NCBI RefSeq assembly: GCF_049647105.1
Contig: NZ_JBARWZ010000010.1
Coordinates: 4,262-68,261, forward strand
Direction: 5' to 3'
Source of the DNA: Actinophytocola sp049647105
GTDB lineage: Bacteria > Actinomycetota > Actinomycetes > Mycobacteriales > Pseudonocardiaceae
Length of the DNA: 64,000 bases
The notes below the pieces were generated by a model that saw only the letters and a list, made by a program, of their open reading frames with translations, was not told where the DNA came from and searched no databases. Positions within the stretch are counted from its first letter, which is position 1. Every line of letters starts with the position of its first letter. The translations under genes were made by a program, and so were the position numbers. Of this stretch, positions 49,533 through 56,967 are shown piece after piece.

Positions 49533-49850
49533 ATGGCGGCACCACGGAAGTACCCGGACGAGCTGCGTGAGCGGGCGACGCGCCTGGCGGTCGAGGCGCG
49601 TCGGGATCCGGCGTCGGCTGGTGGGGCGATCAAGCGGATCGCCGACCAGCTCGGTGTGCACCCTGAAGCGTTGCGGACGTGGGTGAAGCAGGCCGAGACC
49701 GATGGTGGGGTGCGGGCGGGGACGACCTCGGCCGAGGCGGCCAGGATCGCTGAGTTGGAACGTGAGGTGCGTGAGCTGCGGCGGGCGAACCAGATCTTGA
49801 AGTCCGCGGCCAGTTTCTTCGCAGCGGAGCTGGACCGTCCGTCGCGATGA
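49533..49850 (+). CDS. IS3 transposase OrfA
   Basis: This is a 105-residue HTH protein of IS3 elements. It begins AAPRKYPDELRERATRLAVE, has IADQLGVHPEALRTWVKQAE (HTH) and a leucine-zipper-like helix (IAELEREVRELRRANQILK). The stop overlaps the orfB start in ATGA at 49847-49850, a coupling or frameshift site for making OrfAB. Confidence 0.93.
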   Translation: MAAPRKYPDELRERATRLAVEARRDPASAGGAIKRIADQLGVHPEALRTWVKQAETDGGVRAGTTSAEAARIAELEREVRELRRANQILKSAASFFAAELDRPSR

Positions 49851-50767
49851 AGGTCGAGTTCGTCGACTCCCAGCGGGAGACCCACGGTGTCCAGCCGATC
49901 CTGGAGGCGCTCAACGACACGCCCGCCGCGATCGCACCGTCGACCTACTACGCCGCCAAGACCCGCCCCGAGTCCGCTCGTACGGCCCGGGACCGGGAAC
50001 TGGCTGTGAAGATCGAGCAGGTGCACGAGGACAACTACGGCGTCTACGGGGCCAGGAAGGTGTGGGCAGAGCTGAACCGGCAAGGCGTGGAGGTGGCGCG
50101 GTGCACGGTCGAGCGACTCATGCGCGAGATCGGGCTGCGGGGCCTGGTGCGGGACAAGTCTCCGCGCACCACGCGGCCGGCGCCGGAGACCGGACGGCCG
50201 ACTGACCTGGTGGAACGTGACTTCACGGCCACGCGGCCCAACGAGCTGTGGGTCGCGGACATCACCTACGTGCGCACCACTACCGGCTGGGTCTACGCGG
50301 CGTTCGTGCTCGACGTGTTCTCCCGGATGATCGTCGGCTGGCAAGTCGCCACCAGCCTCTACACCGACCTCGCCCTCGACGCGCTGCAGATGGCGATCTG
50401 GCGCCGCCACGCCGACGGCGCCGACCTCACGGGCCTGGTGCATCACAGCGACCGCGGCGTGCAGTACCGGGCCGTGCGCTACACCCAACGCCTCGACGAG
50501 GCCGACGCGGTCGCATCCGTTGGCAGCAAAGGAGATTCCTACGACAACGCCATGGCCGAAGCGTTCAACTCGTTGTACAAGGCCGAACTGGTCCGCAACA
50601 AAGGCCCCTGGCAAGGGATCGACGACCTCGAGATCGCGACCGTCGAGTACATCGACTGGTACAACAACCGACGCCTCCACGGCGAACTGGGACACCTCCC
50701 ACCCACCGAGCATGAGGCACTACACGCGATGACCCACCCCGTCACCGCAACCCTGGAAACCAGATAA
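49847..50767 (+). CDS. IS3 transposase OrfB (DDE integrase core)
   Basis: This is a 306-residue rve-family catalytic protein. An HTH_21 region (NYGVYGARKVWAELNRQG) is followed by the DDE triad: D in NELWVADITYVRTTTGWVY, D in VHHSDRGVQYRAVRY, and E in NAMAEAFNSLYKAEL, then the YIDWYNNRRLHGELGHLPP C-terminal signature. All parts are intact, so the element may be mobile. Confidence 0.95.
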   Translation: MKVEFVDSQRETHGVQPILEALNDTPAAIAPSTYYAAKTRPESARTARDRELAVKIEQVHEDNYGVYGARKVWAELNRQGVEVARCTVERLMREIGLRGLVRDKSPRTTRPAPETGRPTDLVERDFTATRPNELWVADITYVRTTTGWVYAAFVLDVFSRMIVGWQVATSLYTDLALDALQMAIWRRHADGADLTGLVHHSDRGVQYRAVRYTQRLDEADAVASVGSKGDSYDNAMAEAFNSLYKAELVRNKGPWQGIDDLEIATVEYIDWYNNRRLHGELGHLPPTEHEALHAMTHPVTATLETR

Positions 50768-51422
50768 TCCAGTCTCCACCAAACCCGGGGCTTGACAGCC
50801 GGGCAGGGTGTCGCCAGGTGAGGGTCTTGTCGTTGATCGTGCGAACCCCGGCCCCGAGGAACACGCGGTCGGCCAGGACAGCAGAGCTGGTGATGTGCGA
50901 GCCTGGCGAGCAGCGCACCTCCCGGCCGATACTTGTCGCCCGTTCCACGGTCAGGTGGTGCCCGAGCTGGGTCTCTGCGCCGACCTGCACGTTGGTCCGC
51001 AGTAGTGTGCTGTGGCCGACCAGGGCGTTGACACCGATCTGGACGTCGGCGTAAATGACTGCGCAGGAGCGAATCACAGCGCCCTCGCCGATCAACGAGT
51101 TGCCTCCAGCGCCGGGATAGACGCGGCCCACCGCGTAGCCGAGTTCGGGCTTACCCACGATCGTGTGCTCCTCGACGCGGGCCTGCGCGCCGAGCGTCAC
51201 TCCGCCGTGGAGCACGGCGAAGGGGCCGATCCTCGCTCCTGCGCCGATGGTGATCGGGCGGGGCGTCCCCGTCGCGTCGGTGGGTACGAATATCGCGTAA
51301 CGGCTGATCTGGGCGCTGCCCGCGACATGGAGAAGGTCGGCGCGGTCTAGCTCGGCGGCGGTCAGCTCGACAGGAGCGGCCAGTGTCGAGTCGTGTGCAG
51401 GACTGGTCATCGTGTCCTCCAT
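50742..51422 (-). CDS. Hexapeptide-repeat acyltransferase, C-terminus replaced by IS sequence
   Basis: This is a left-handed beta-helix acetyltransferase (WbbJ/DapH-like) with hexapeptide repeats: IGAGARIGPFAVLHGGVTLG, SLIGEGAVIRSCAVIYADVQ, GVNALVGHSTLLRTNVQVG. Native sequence runs to TINDKTLTWRHPAR at about 50798. The last 19 or so residues (LSSPGFGGDWIIWFPGL) are encoded by the IS3 right end, so the final coils and capping helix are lost. Related enzymes acetylate sugars in surface glycan or natural-product pathways. The product is probably non-functional. It is divergent from the XRE-TPR gene. Confidence 0.82.
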   Translation of the reverse strand: MEDTMTSPAHDSTLAAPVELTAAELDRADLLHVAGSAQISRYAIFVPTDATGTPRPITIGAGARIGPFAVLHGGVTLGAQARVEEHTIVGKPELGYAVGRVYPGAGGNSLIGEGAVIRSCAVIYADVQIGVNALVGHSTLLRTNVQVGAETQLGHHLTVERATSIGREVRCSPGSHITSSAVLADRVFLGAGVRTINDKTLTWRHPARLSSPGFGGDWIIWFPGLR

Positions 51423-51600
51423 CGCCGCAGCAGGGACGACAGGCTGCTTCGGCAGTCCCAGGAGACGACCCGTGAGGGCCGGGCGGCAATGAGCCTTGCA
51501 GGAGTCGGAAACGGGTTTGCGTGCTGCGCAAAGCGGCTAGCACCCGCTGTGACCAGATGGCTACGCTCAAAGGTTCCGGCCCCGAGCGAGGTATGTCGCG

Positions 51601-52977
51601 ATGGACCCGACCAGTGGGATATGGCGAACCGAGGCGGTCAGCGCCGCTGTCGCCTCCGGCGACCTCGGCGCGATCGTGCGCGCCCTGCGCGTAGCCAATC
51701 ACCTCACCCTCGCTCAGCTCGCCCAGCTGTGCGACTACTCCACGGCGACGCTGTCGCGTATGGAACGGGGGAAGCAGCCCCTCACCAACGTCCGCGTCCT
51801 TCGTCTCCTCGCCGAGGCCCTACAGATCCCGCCGCAAGTCCTGGGACTGGTCGACACGCCACCGCCAGCCGGGCAGCGACGCCGATCCACCGCTAGGGTC
51901 AGCGTCATCCAGATGCCGGACGAGGAGAGCGACCCTATGCGACGTCGCGCACTGCTGGCAGGACTGACCGGGCTGGCGGGCACCTCAATTCTGGGTGTCC
52001 CATTCGCTCTGTCAACCCGTCCGAGCGATCCGGTTCGCGCGCTCGAGGACGCCCTGCTCGCCCCACTGACCGGCGCCGGTGTTCCGGTCGATCCGCAACG
52101 TCTGCGCCAGGCAGTCGCCCACGTGCGAGCCACGTTCTACGCAGGCCGCTACGCCGAGGCAGCCGTGCAACTGCTGGACCTTCTGCCCATCGCCGCAGCC
52201 ACACATGCCACCAGCGTTGCCCATGGTCAGGCCGCTGTGAAGGGACAGCTCGCCGAGTTGCACATCATCACCAGCGAACTCATGATCAAGGTCAGCAATG
52301 ACCCGCTCGCCTGGACTACCGCCGACCGAGCCACCCAGGCCGCACAGGACAGCGGCGACACGCTCACCCAAGCCGCTGCCGCCCGACAATGGGCGATCGT
52401 GCTGCGTCGCGCAGGTCACGCCAGCACAGCCCAGCGCCTGGTCTTGGACACTGCCGCCGGCATGCAACCCGATCTGCGCCGAGGCCCGGATTTCTTCGCG
52501 GCCTACGGGTCCTTGCTCTCCACGGCCGCCTACACCGCGGCCGTCGACGGCGACCGGCACACCGCGCACGCGCTGATCGGCGAAGCGGCCGACGCGGCTA
52601 GGCAGGTCGGCACTGACCCCGCTACCCGATTCGCCGCATTCGACACTAACGGTGTCGGTGTGTACCGGATCAGCATCGCCCGCGTACTCGGCGACTACGG
52701 CACCGCCATTGACGCGGCTCGCCACGTGGATCCGAACACGATCCCCCTGGCCGAGCAGCGTGCTCGCTACTGGTCCAACATCGCGCGCTCGTTCCACGAG
52801 TGGGGCAAACCCGAGAAGTGCTACCGCGCATTGCTCGCTGCCGAACACGCCGCACCCGACGAAGTTCGATACCGCGCGCCCATCCAGCAGATCACCGCCA
52901 GTCTGCTGCACCATCCAACCCCCCAGGCCCTGCCTGGCCTGCACGCCTTCGCGCGTCGCATCGGCACGTCTGCGTAG
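51601..52977 (+). CDS. XRE-family regulator with TPR-like C-terminal domain
   Basis: This is a 458-residue protein. The N-terminal HTH reads IVRALRVANHLTLAQLAQLC, then STATLSRMERGKQPLTNVRV. A segment resembling a twin-arginine signal (MRRRALLAGLTGLAGTSILG) follows at about residue 112, a feature often seen in these streptomycete-type regulators. The rest is helical TPR-like repeats (ALRVANH..., HATSVAHGQAAVKGQLAELH, EQRARYWSNIARSFHEWGKP). Such proteins often sit beside nucleoside or sugar metabolism genes in actinomycetes; its target here is not evident. It is divergent from the acyltransferase across 178 bp. Confidence 0.85.
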   Translation: MDPTSGIWRTEAVSAAVASGDLGAIVRALRVANHLTLAQLAQLCDYSTATLSRMERGKQPLTNVRVLRLLAEALQIPPQVLGLVDTPPPAGQRRRSTARVSVIQMPDEESDPMRRRALLAGLTGLAGTSILGVPFALSTRPSDPVRALEDALLAPLTGAGVPVDPQRLRQAVAHVRATFYAGRYAEAAVQLLDLLPIAAATHATSVAHGQAAVKGQLAELHIITSELMIKVSNDPLAWTTADRATQAAQDSGDTLTQAAAARQWAIVLRRAGHASTAQRLVLDTAAGMQPDLRRGPDFFAAYGSLLSTAAYTAAVDGDRHTAHALIGEAADAARQVGTDPATRFAAFDTNGVGVYRISIARVLGDYGTAIDAARHVDPNTIPLAEQRARYWSNIARSFHEWGKPEKCYRALLAAEHAAPDEVRYRAPIQQITASLLHHPTPQALPGLHAFARRIGTSA

Positions 52978-53141
52978 TGCACGGTCGACATCGGGCTCAT
53001 CGCCAAGCGAGCGACACGCGTCGCTCAGTGTGGGCACCGGGTCTCGATGTCGTGGCGCCCTGATCGAGCATCTGCCCGCCAGTTCATCGTCTGGTGCGCC
53101 GCCAGCCAGCCAGACGCAGCCTTCCCCGCCACCCGGGGAGG

Positions 53142-53417
53142 TCATCGGTGGATGCTGATTGGAGCAGACTGGGGATCGGAGTGAACGAGGTAGTGCTGTA
53201 TTTCTCGATGACGGAACTGGTAGCCGATCCCAGCCTGGCGGATCAAGCCGACGTGGCAGCACCAGTCGAGGTACCGGCCGAGCCGCCACGGCAGAGACTG
53301 GGGCATGAACGGTCGCCTGGCGCAAAGCAGAAAGGCGACATAGCGAGTTCCAGCGAGCCCGGACGAGAGCCCTATCGCGAGCCCGAACATAACCCCGGTC
53401 ATGAGCCCGATCATGAG
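53142..53417 (-). pseudogene. C-terminal stump of a multi-helix NACHT/STAND-type membrane protein
   Basis: The minus strand encodes about 91 residues ending at TGA 53142. A hydrophobic GLMTGVMFGLAIGLSSGLAG repeat is followed by RYVAFLLCARR, LPWRLGRYLDWCCHVGLIRQ and GIGYQFRHREIQHYL. This C-terminal pattern is typical of the large actinomycete XRE/NACHT proteins with many short membrane repeats. The N-terminal HTH, NACHT NTPase and most repeats are missing; the frame runs on leftward only as antisense of the next gene. The rest of 52978-53424 shows no other supported gene. Confidence 0.65.
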
Positions 53418-53424
53418 CCCGGCC

Positions 53425-53727
53425 CTAGGACGCTCCGAAGTTGCCCTTCTTGTCGAACTCCGCCACCAGGAGCGCCACGGACACGCGGAAGTGGTAGTCC
53501 GACGTCGCGCCGGGAACCTGGACCACCCACGTGTCGTTGCCGACCTGGAAGACGCGCCTGCCGCGCGGTGACATCGGGTGCTCCGGCTGGTACTCCTTCG
53601 CCAGCGCGTACGCCCGCTTGCGTGCGTCGTCACGGTCCTCGCACAGGGTCACCTTCGTCAGCTGCCAGCGGTAGGAGTCCCGTCCCCAGCCGACCGTCTC
53701 CTCAAGGAGCACGTGCCAGTTCTCCAT
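53425..53727 (-). CDS. Hypothetical protein, 100 residues
   Basis: This is a small soluble protein. It starts ENWHVLLEETVGWGRDSYRW, continues KVTLCEDRDDARKRAYALAK and RRVFQVGNDTWVVQVPGATS, and ends VALLVAEFDKKGNFGAS. The pattern of beta strands and one helix with Trp residues is common in actinomycete orphan proteins. TACTTT followed by 7 nt then GTGATG on the minus strand suggests a leaderless start (GTG 53730 or ATG 53727). It abuts the NACHT stump. The function is unknown. Confidence 0.65.
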   Translation of the reverse strand: MENWHVLLEETVGWGRDSYRWQLTKVTLCEDRDDARKRAYALAKEYQPEHPMSPRGRRVFQVGNDTWVVQVPGATSDYHFRVSVALLVAEFDKKGNFGAS

Positions 53728-53814
53728 CACGAGGCTGAAAGTAGAGCAATACGCGCTCGTCGGAGGCTGGAACGGGTGATACTGCGGTTCTCACCGTCCT
53801 ATCGGGAGGCACCC

Positions 53815-54354
53815 ATGGCCAGAGCCGCGCTCGCCGGACTGCTCGTGTGCGTACTGGCGCTGGCCGGGTGCGCCGCGCTGGCCGATCTCGGACAGCTGCG
53901 TGAGGACCTCGACTCGGCGGGGTACGACGCGGCGAACATCAACCACAACACCACCAACGGTTTCACCGTGCTGAGTGTCGGGGTGTCGATGCCCGACGCG
54001 GTACCGACCGACGAGGATGCCGAGAAGGTCGCCGAGGTCGTGTGGACGAAGTACCCGGCGGACTTCGACCAGCTGAAGATCTCCATGAACGGCGAGGTCC
54101 GGCTCGACGCCTCCGCCGACGAGCTGACGAGGCGGTTCGGCGAGCGCCCCGAGAGCCTGGACGTGGTCCACGAGGGCAACGAGTCCAACGGGATGGTCGT
54201 GATCGTGGCCGTGGCCGTCGCGGCGCTGCTGGCCGGGCTGATGGTGTGGCTGTGGCATCGCGGCCGCAGGCCCCCGCCGCCGGTCGCGCCCCCGCCCGGC
54301 TACCACCAGCCGGGCGGGTACTACCAGTACCCGCCGCAGCCACCGCAGGGTTAG
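53815..54354 (+). CDS. Lipoprotein with C-terminal transmembrane helix and Pro/Tyr tail
   Basis: This is a 179-residue protein. The signal peptide and lipobox LALAGC place the Cys at about 19. A ferredoxin-like globular domain follows (AANINHNTTNGFTVLSVGVS, EVVWTKYPADFDQLKISMNG). A second membrane helix (GMVVIVAVAVAALLAGLMVW) leads to a cytosolic or distal Pro/Gly/Tyr-rich tail (GYHQPGGYYQYPPQPPQG). GGGAGG lies 5 nt before the ATG. The last bases of the gene are repeated at 56737-56750, the left edge of a duplication. The function is unknown. Confidence 0.78.
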   Translation: MARAALAGLLVCVLALAGCAALADLGQLREDLDSAGYDAANINHNTTNGFTVLSVGVSMPDAVPTDEDAEKVAEVVWTKYPADFDQLKISMNGEVRLDASADELTRRFGERPESLDVVHEGNESNGMVVIVAVAVAALLAGLMVWLWHRGRRPPPPVAPPPGYHQPGGYYQYPPQPPQG

Positions 54355-54373
54355 GTCTCCTGGACGCAGCAAA

Positions 54374-54407
54374 GCGCCCCCAGAACCAGGAGAGGCTCTG
54401 GGGGCGC
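54374..54407. terminator. Terminator between convergent lipoprotein and DUF397 genes
   Basis: GCGCCCCCAGA (54374-54384) pairs perfectly with TCTGGGGGCGC (54397-54407). The duplicated copy near 56770 lacks this hairpin. Confidence 0.85.
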
Positions 54408-54422
54408 GGGCAGTTCCGGTGT

Positions 54423-54602
54423 TCAGCGGGACAGGTGGTCGTCTCGCACAGCGGCGATCAACGACTGCCACGACAGTTCAAGACGAGGTCCGCTCGGGTT
54501 CTTGCTGTCGCGGACACCACCCGCGTTTCCGAGTTCGATGCACGCGTCTTTCTCGGACCGTGGCGATTTCCGCCACCTAACGGGGTCAAGAGGTACGGTC
54601 AC
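54423..54602 (-). CDS. DUF397 protein, partner of the XRE regulator
   Basis: This is a 59-residue DUF397 protein. It reads VRWRKSPRSEKDACIELGNA, then VRDSKNPSGPRLELSWQ and ends SLIAAVRDDHLSR. GTG 54602 overlaps the XRE gene stop by 4 bp (GTGA). XRE-DUF5753 plus DUF397 pairs (WhiJ/AbaA-like) act in Streptomyces development and have been proposed as toxin-antitoxin-like modules; DUF397 would be the small partner. A second copy lies at 56785. Confidence 0.9.
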   Translation of the reverse strand: MTVPLDPVRWRKSPRSEKDACIELGNAGGVRDSKNPSGPRLELSWQSLIAAVRDDHLSR

Positions 54603-55456
54603 TCCGTCATCTCCATGCTGTTGTTCGGGATGGCATCGACGATGAGCTTGGCGGTGTCGGCCGGGCTCATCGCTTCCCGGCGGAGCTGGTCCGCCGTGTC
54701 CTGGTAGGCGCGGACGTCCGCGTCTTCGACGATGAACGCCGACGATCGGTGGTTCTCCATGAACACCGTGGTCGGCAAGTCCTCGAACTCGTAGACGATG
54801 AATGAGCTGCCCGGCGTCCACACCGTGCCGACGTCGATGGCCTGCAACGTGACGTTCTTGAGGTTGGTGAGATCGCGGACATGCTCGAGCTGCGCCGTCC
54901 TGACCAGGGTGCCGCCGAACATGCCGTGAATGGCAGGCAGCCCGACCACCGCGTCCAGGCGGACGGTGGATGTGCGGCGAGTGAGGACGTCGCGGCGCGC
55001 CGTGCGGATCATCACGCGGGACTCGAGGTCGGCGCCGGTGATCGTGGTTTCGCCTGCCCTGATCAGAGCGCGCCCGTAGTCGCTGCATTGCAGCAGGCCC
55101 GGCCACCACACCAGTTGGAACTCGAAGATCCGGGAGGCGTGCCGTTCGCACTCGAGCACCGAGGCGAGCACGGGGTTGATGCCGGGAGGTCCGGCGACCA
55201 GCCAGTCTGTTTCGGCTTCCGCGCCGCGTGCGATGGACAGGATGCGGTCGCGTTCCGGTCCGGTGACGTTGATGCGGGCGAGGAACGATGCGGTGTCGGT
55301 GACGTCGGGTGCGCGTTCGCCGTCGTCGAGCCACCGGTTGACCTTCGTGTGTGAAATGTCGAGTTGGCGTGCGACTTCGCGAGCGGACATGCCGGACTCA
55401 GCGAGGGCACTTCGCAGTGCCGCCTTGAGTGCTCGAGCGCGCCAACTGGTCGCCAT
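54599..55456 (-). CDS. XRE regulator with DUF5753 (WhiJ/AbaA-like)
   Basis: This is a 285-residue protein. The N-terminal HTH is SAREVARQLDISHTKVNRWL. The DUF5753 domain includes IFEFQLVWWPGLLQCSDYGR, ETTITGADLESRVMIRTARR, and the C-terminal TVFMENHRSSAFIVEDADV, ending LIVDAIPNNSMEMTE. The ATG has GGTGAGG 3-4 nt upstream. It is translationally coupled to DUF397 and divergent from a run of small genes; the perfect inverted repeat at 55524-55559 in the 147-bp gap is its probable operator. A decayed C-terminal copy of a related gene lies at 56964-57174. Confidence 0.92.
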   Translation of the reverse strand: MATSWRARALKAALRSALAESGMSAREVARQLDISHTKVNRWLDDGERAPDVTDTASFLARINVTGPERDRILSIARGAEAETDWLVAGPPGINPVLASVLECERHASRIFEFQLVWWPGLLQCSDYGRALIRAGETTITGADLESRVMIRTARRDVLTRRTSTVRLDAVVGLPAIHGMFGGTLVRTAQLEHVRDLTNLKNVTLQAIDVGTVWTPGSSFIVYEFEDLPTTVFMENHRSSAFIVEDADVRAYQDTADQLRREAMSPADTAKLIVDAIPNNSMEMTE

Positions 55457-55523
55457 TGCCTCACCCTAACCGAGAGCCGTCACGGACAGACATCGGGAAT
55501 TCCTTGCGTTCTCGCCTTGCGTA

Positions 55524-55559
55524 ACTGGCACGTTCCACTCACACTTGGAACGTGCCAGT
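55524..55559. promoter_or_regulatory. Perfect 14-bp inverted repeat, probable operator of the XRE regulator
   Basis: ACTGGCACGTTCCA (55524-55537) and TGGAACGTGCCAGT (55546-55559) are perfect complements with an 8-bp spacer. It lies 68 bp from the XRE start and 45 bp from the plus-strand small gene. An extra half-like motif (ATGTTCCA) follows at 55569. Length and symmetry suggest cooperative dimers or a cruciform. Confidence 0.75.
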
Positions 55560-55603
55560 CATTATCGGATGTTCCACACACGATACCTCTGGGAAGGCGG
55601 GGC

Positions 55604-55810
55604 ATGACGGAGCCGTGGAAGCAGGAGCAGACGTGCAAGGACGTGTTCGAGCGGCCTGCGATGTCGAGGGTGTTTCTCACGGACAACCATCGGATCGGCG
55701 TTCTCAACCCGCCTGGTGACGTCGCCACCTACAGCACCGCTGAGGCGCAGGCGTTGCAGCAGACACTTTGGAACGCGGTGCTTGAGGCGATACGCAGGGG
55801 CGCCGAGTAA
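55604..55810 (+). CDS. Small hypothetical protein, first gene of mini-operon
   Basis: This is a 68-residue soluble protein beginning TEPWKQEQTCKDVFERPAMS, then VFLTDNHRIGVLNPPGDVAT, and a C-terminal amphipathic helix (AEAQALQQTLWNAVLEAIRR). The ATG at 55604 has GGGAAGGCGG upstream. Its TAA overlaps the next ATG (TAATG). Small proteins of this kind are typical neighbours of XRE/DUF397 pairs in actinomycetes. The function is unknown; it may be a partner or target of the regulator. Confidence 0.7.
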   Translation: MTEPWKQEQTCKDVFERPAMSRVFLTDNHRIGVLNPPGDVATYSTAEAQALQQTLWNAVLEAIRRGAE

Positions 55811-55902
55811 TGCCTTCCTGGCTGCTTCCTTGGCTGTGTGTTGCCGCCGCGTTCGTCGTGCTCGGCGGGCTGGTGTGGCTGGGCACAAGGAGGCAGCCAT
55901 GA
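55810..55902 (+). CDS. 30-residue single-helix membrane peptide
   Basis: Translation from ATG 55810 gives PSWLLPWLCVAAAFVVLGGL, then VWLGTRRQP, a single transmembrane helix with a positive C-terminus. It is linked by TAATG to the gene before and by ATGA to the gene after, so both starts are coupled. The size and topology resemble small regulatory or toxin-like membrane peptides, but there is no direct evidence for toxicity. Confidence 0.6.
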   Translation: MPSWLLPWLCVAAAFVVLGGLVWLGTRRQP

Positions 55903-56231
55903 CACCAGAGCAGGCCGGATGGGCTGTCTTCACCTGTCTTGTGATCTTCGGCGGCGAGTGCGTGTTGCTGCTCCAGCGGGCAGTGGAACGGGACACAACC
56001 CGCTTCCACCGCGATCTTGAAGAGAGTCTTCGGAGTCTCGGCCGTGTCGTCCCCGGCGACTCCGAAGTGGGCAGCGCTGCACCTCCCCCACGCGCGCTGC
56101 CCCCACGGGCCGGGGGTGATGTCGGCGACCGCGTCGTACCCGCCACATCACCCCCGGCCCCGTATGCCATGACGGGCGCGGCTGACCCCCGACCTGCCGC
56201 GCCCGTCACGCCCGCCAACGGAGGCATGTGA
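55899..56231 (+). CDS. Small membrane protein with long Pro/Ala tail
   Basis: This is a 110-residue protein. A short N-terminus and a transmembrane helix (GWAVFTCLVIFGGECVLLLQ) are followed by a charged helix (RAVERDTTRFHRDLEESLRS) and a Pro/Ala-rich disordered C-terminus. AAGGAGG lies 6 nt before the ATG. It overlaps its neighbours at both ends (ATGA and TGATG). It probably acts at the membrane with the preceding 30-residue peptide. The family is not recognised. Confidence 0.65.
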   Translation: MTPEQAGWAVFTCLVIFGGECVLLLQRAVERDTTRFHRDLEESLRSLGRVVPGDSEVGSAAPPPRALPPRAGGDVGDRVVPATSPPAPYAMTGAADPRPAAPVTPANGGM

Positions 56232-56473
56232 TGGGCAGACACTCCGACCCTGCCTGGCCTGGTGACCTGCTGTGGCGGCAGTCGCCGTGGGACCACTTCG
56301 TCCATGCGCACCGCGAGTTAGGGGAGGTGTCGTCGGAGGCGGTCTGCGGACATTGCGCGCCGACGTCACGGTTGATCGACCCGTTGCCGGGAGCGAAGCG
56401 GTGCCTCGCCTGCCTGCTGATCCACGGCGGGGACCTCGCCGACCAGCACGGGGAGCGGTACCGGTGGACCTGA
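56231..56473 (+). CDS. Small protein with zinc-ribbon-like Cys pairs
   Basis: This is an 80-residue soluble protein beginning GRHSDPAWPGDLLWRQSPWD, with two Cys pairs spaced as in a zinc ribbon (VCGHCAP and RCLACLLIHG). ATG 56231 overlaps the previous stop (TGATG); a GTG one codon earlier is less likely. Such short CxxC proteins commonly accompany XRE/DUF397 loci; a DNA- or protein-binding role is inference. Confidence 0.68.
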   Translation: MGRHSDPAWPGDLLWRQSPWDHFVHAHRELGEVSSEAVCGHCAPTSRLIDPLPGAKRCLACLLIHGGDLADQHGERYRWT

Positions 56474-56517
56474 AGATATCGCGCGACGACGCGACCAAAA
56501 GAAGGAAGGACGTGCAG

Positions 56518-56670
56518 ATGAAGCCGGGCGACAAGGAACGGCTGGAGACACTGCGCATGCTCGCGTTGGACTCGGCCAAGAACGGCGACACCAAGCAGGC
56601 GAAGAATGTCATGGAGCTGGGGAAGGCCATGGAGAAGCAGATCAAGGACGAGGAACAGCGGGGCCAGTGA
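56518..56670 (+). CDS. 50-residue charged helical protein, last gene of mini-operon
   Basis: This is a short Lys/Glu-rich helical peptide (KPGDKERLETLRMLALDSAK, then QAKNVMELGKAMEKQIKDEE). ATG 56518 is chosen for its strong AAGGAAGGA site 7 nt upstream; a GTG at 56464 in the same frame would add 18 residues and overlap the previous gene. A 9-bp hairpin follows at 56700-56726. The function is unknown. Confidence 0.6.
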   Translation: MKPGDKERLETLRMLALDSAKNGDTKQAKNVMELGKAMEKQIKDEEQRGQ

Positions 56671-56699
56671 CCGCCGCGTGGCGGCCCGCGCCGTTCGTC

Positions 56700-56726
56700 C
56701 CTGTCACCACGGTCAGCGGTGACAGG
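56700..56726 (+). terminator. Hairpin after the small-gene operon
   Basis: CCTGTCACC (56700-56708) and GGTGACAGG (56718-56726) form a perfect 9-bp stem with a 9-nt loop, 30 bp after the last small gene. Confidence 0.6.
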
Positions 56727-56784
56727 AACAGCACGAGCCGCCGCAGGGTTAGTTCGCCTGGACGCAGCAAAGCAGTTCAGGTGT

Positions 56785-56967
56785 TCAGCGGGACAGGCGG
56801 TCGTCTCGCACGGCGGCGATCAACGACTGCCATGGCAGATCGAGGTGAGGGCCGCCCGGGTTCTTGCTGTCGCGGACAGTCCCGGTGTTGCTGAGTTCGA
56901 TGCACGCGCCCTGCTGCTCGGAACGCGTCGACTTGCGCCACGTCGTGGTGTCCTGAGATACGGTCAA
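56785..56967 (-). CDS. Second DUF397 protein
   Basis: This is a 60-residue DUF397 protein closely similar to the one at 54423: TTWRKSTRSEQQGACIELSN, VRDSKNPGGPHLDLPWQ and the same C-terminal SLIAAVRDDRLSR. It starts with TTG 56967, overlapping the stop of the decayed XRE gene (TTGA), the same architecture as the intact pair. Flanking DNA (from about 56737) also matches 54338 onward, so the whole segment is a duplication. It may still be expressed, but its XRE partner is broken. Confidence 0.8.
   Translation of the reverse strand: MTVSQDTTTWRKSTRSEQQGACIELSNTGTVRDSKNPGGPHLDLPWQSLIAAVRDDRLSR

Larger units (their letters stand above)
49481..50797 (+). mobile_element. IS3-family insertion sequence, complete
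   Basis: This is a 1317-bp element bounded by imperfect 26-bp terminal inverted repeats: left (49481-49506) starts TGTCCCGCCCCGGGTTTG, and right (50772-50797), read inward, starts TGTCAAGCCCCGGGTTTG. Both continue to TGGAGAC. It contains intact orfA and orfB. Flanking 3-5 bases (ACCC on the left, GCCGG on the right) do not form a target duplication, so one side has probably been rearranged. It lies in the 3' part of a hexapeptide acyltransferase gene. Confidence 0.92.

Noticed and set aside
56667..56894. 75-codon plus-strand ORF after the small-gene operon
   Set aside because: It starts inside the stop of the previous gene, reads through a terminator hairpin and then runs antisense to the DUF397 gene.
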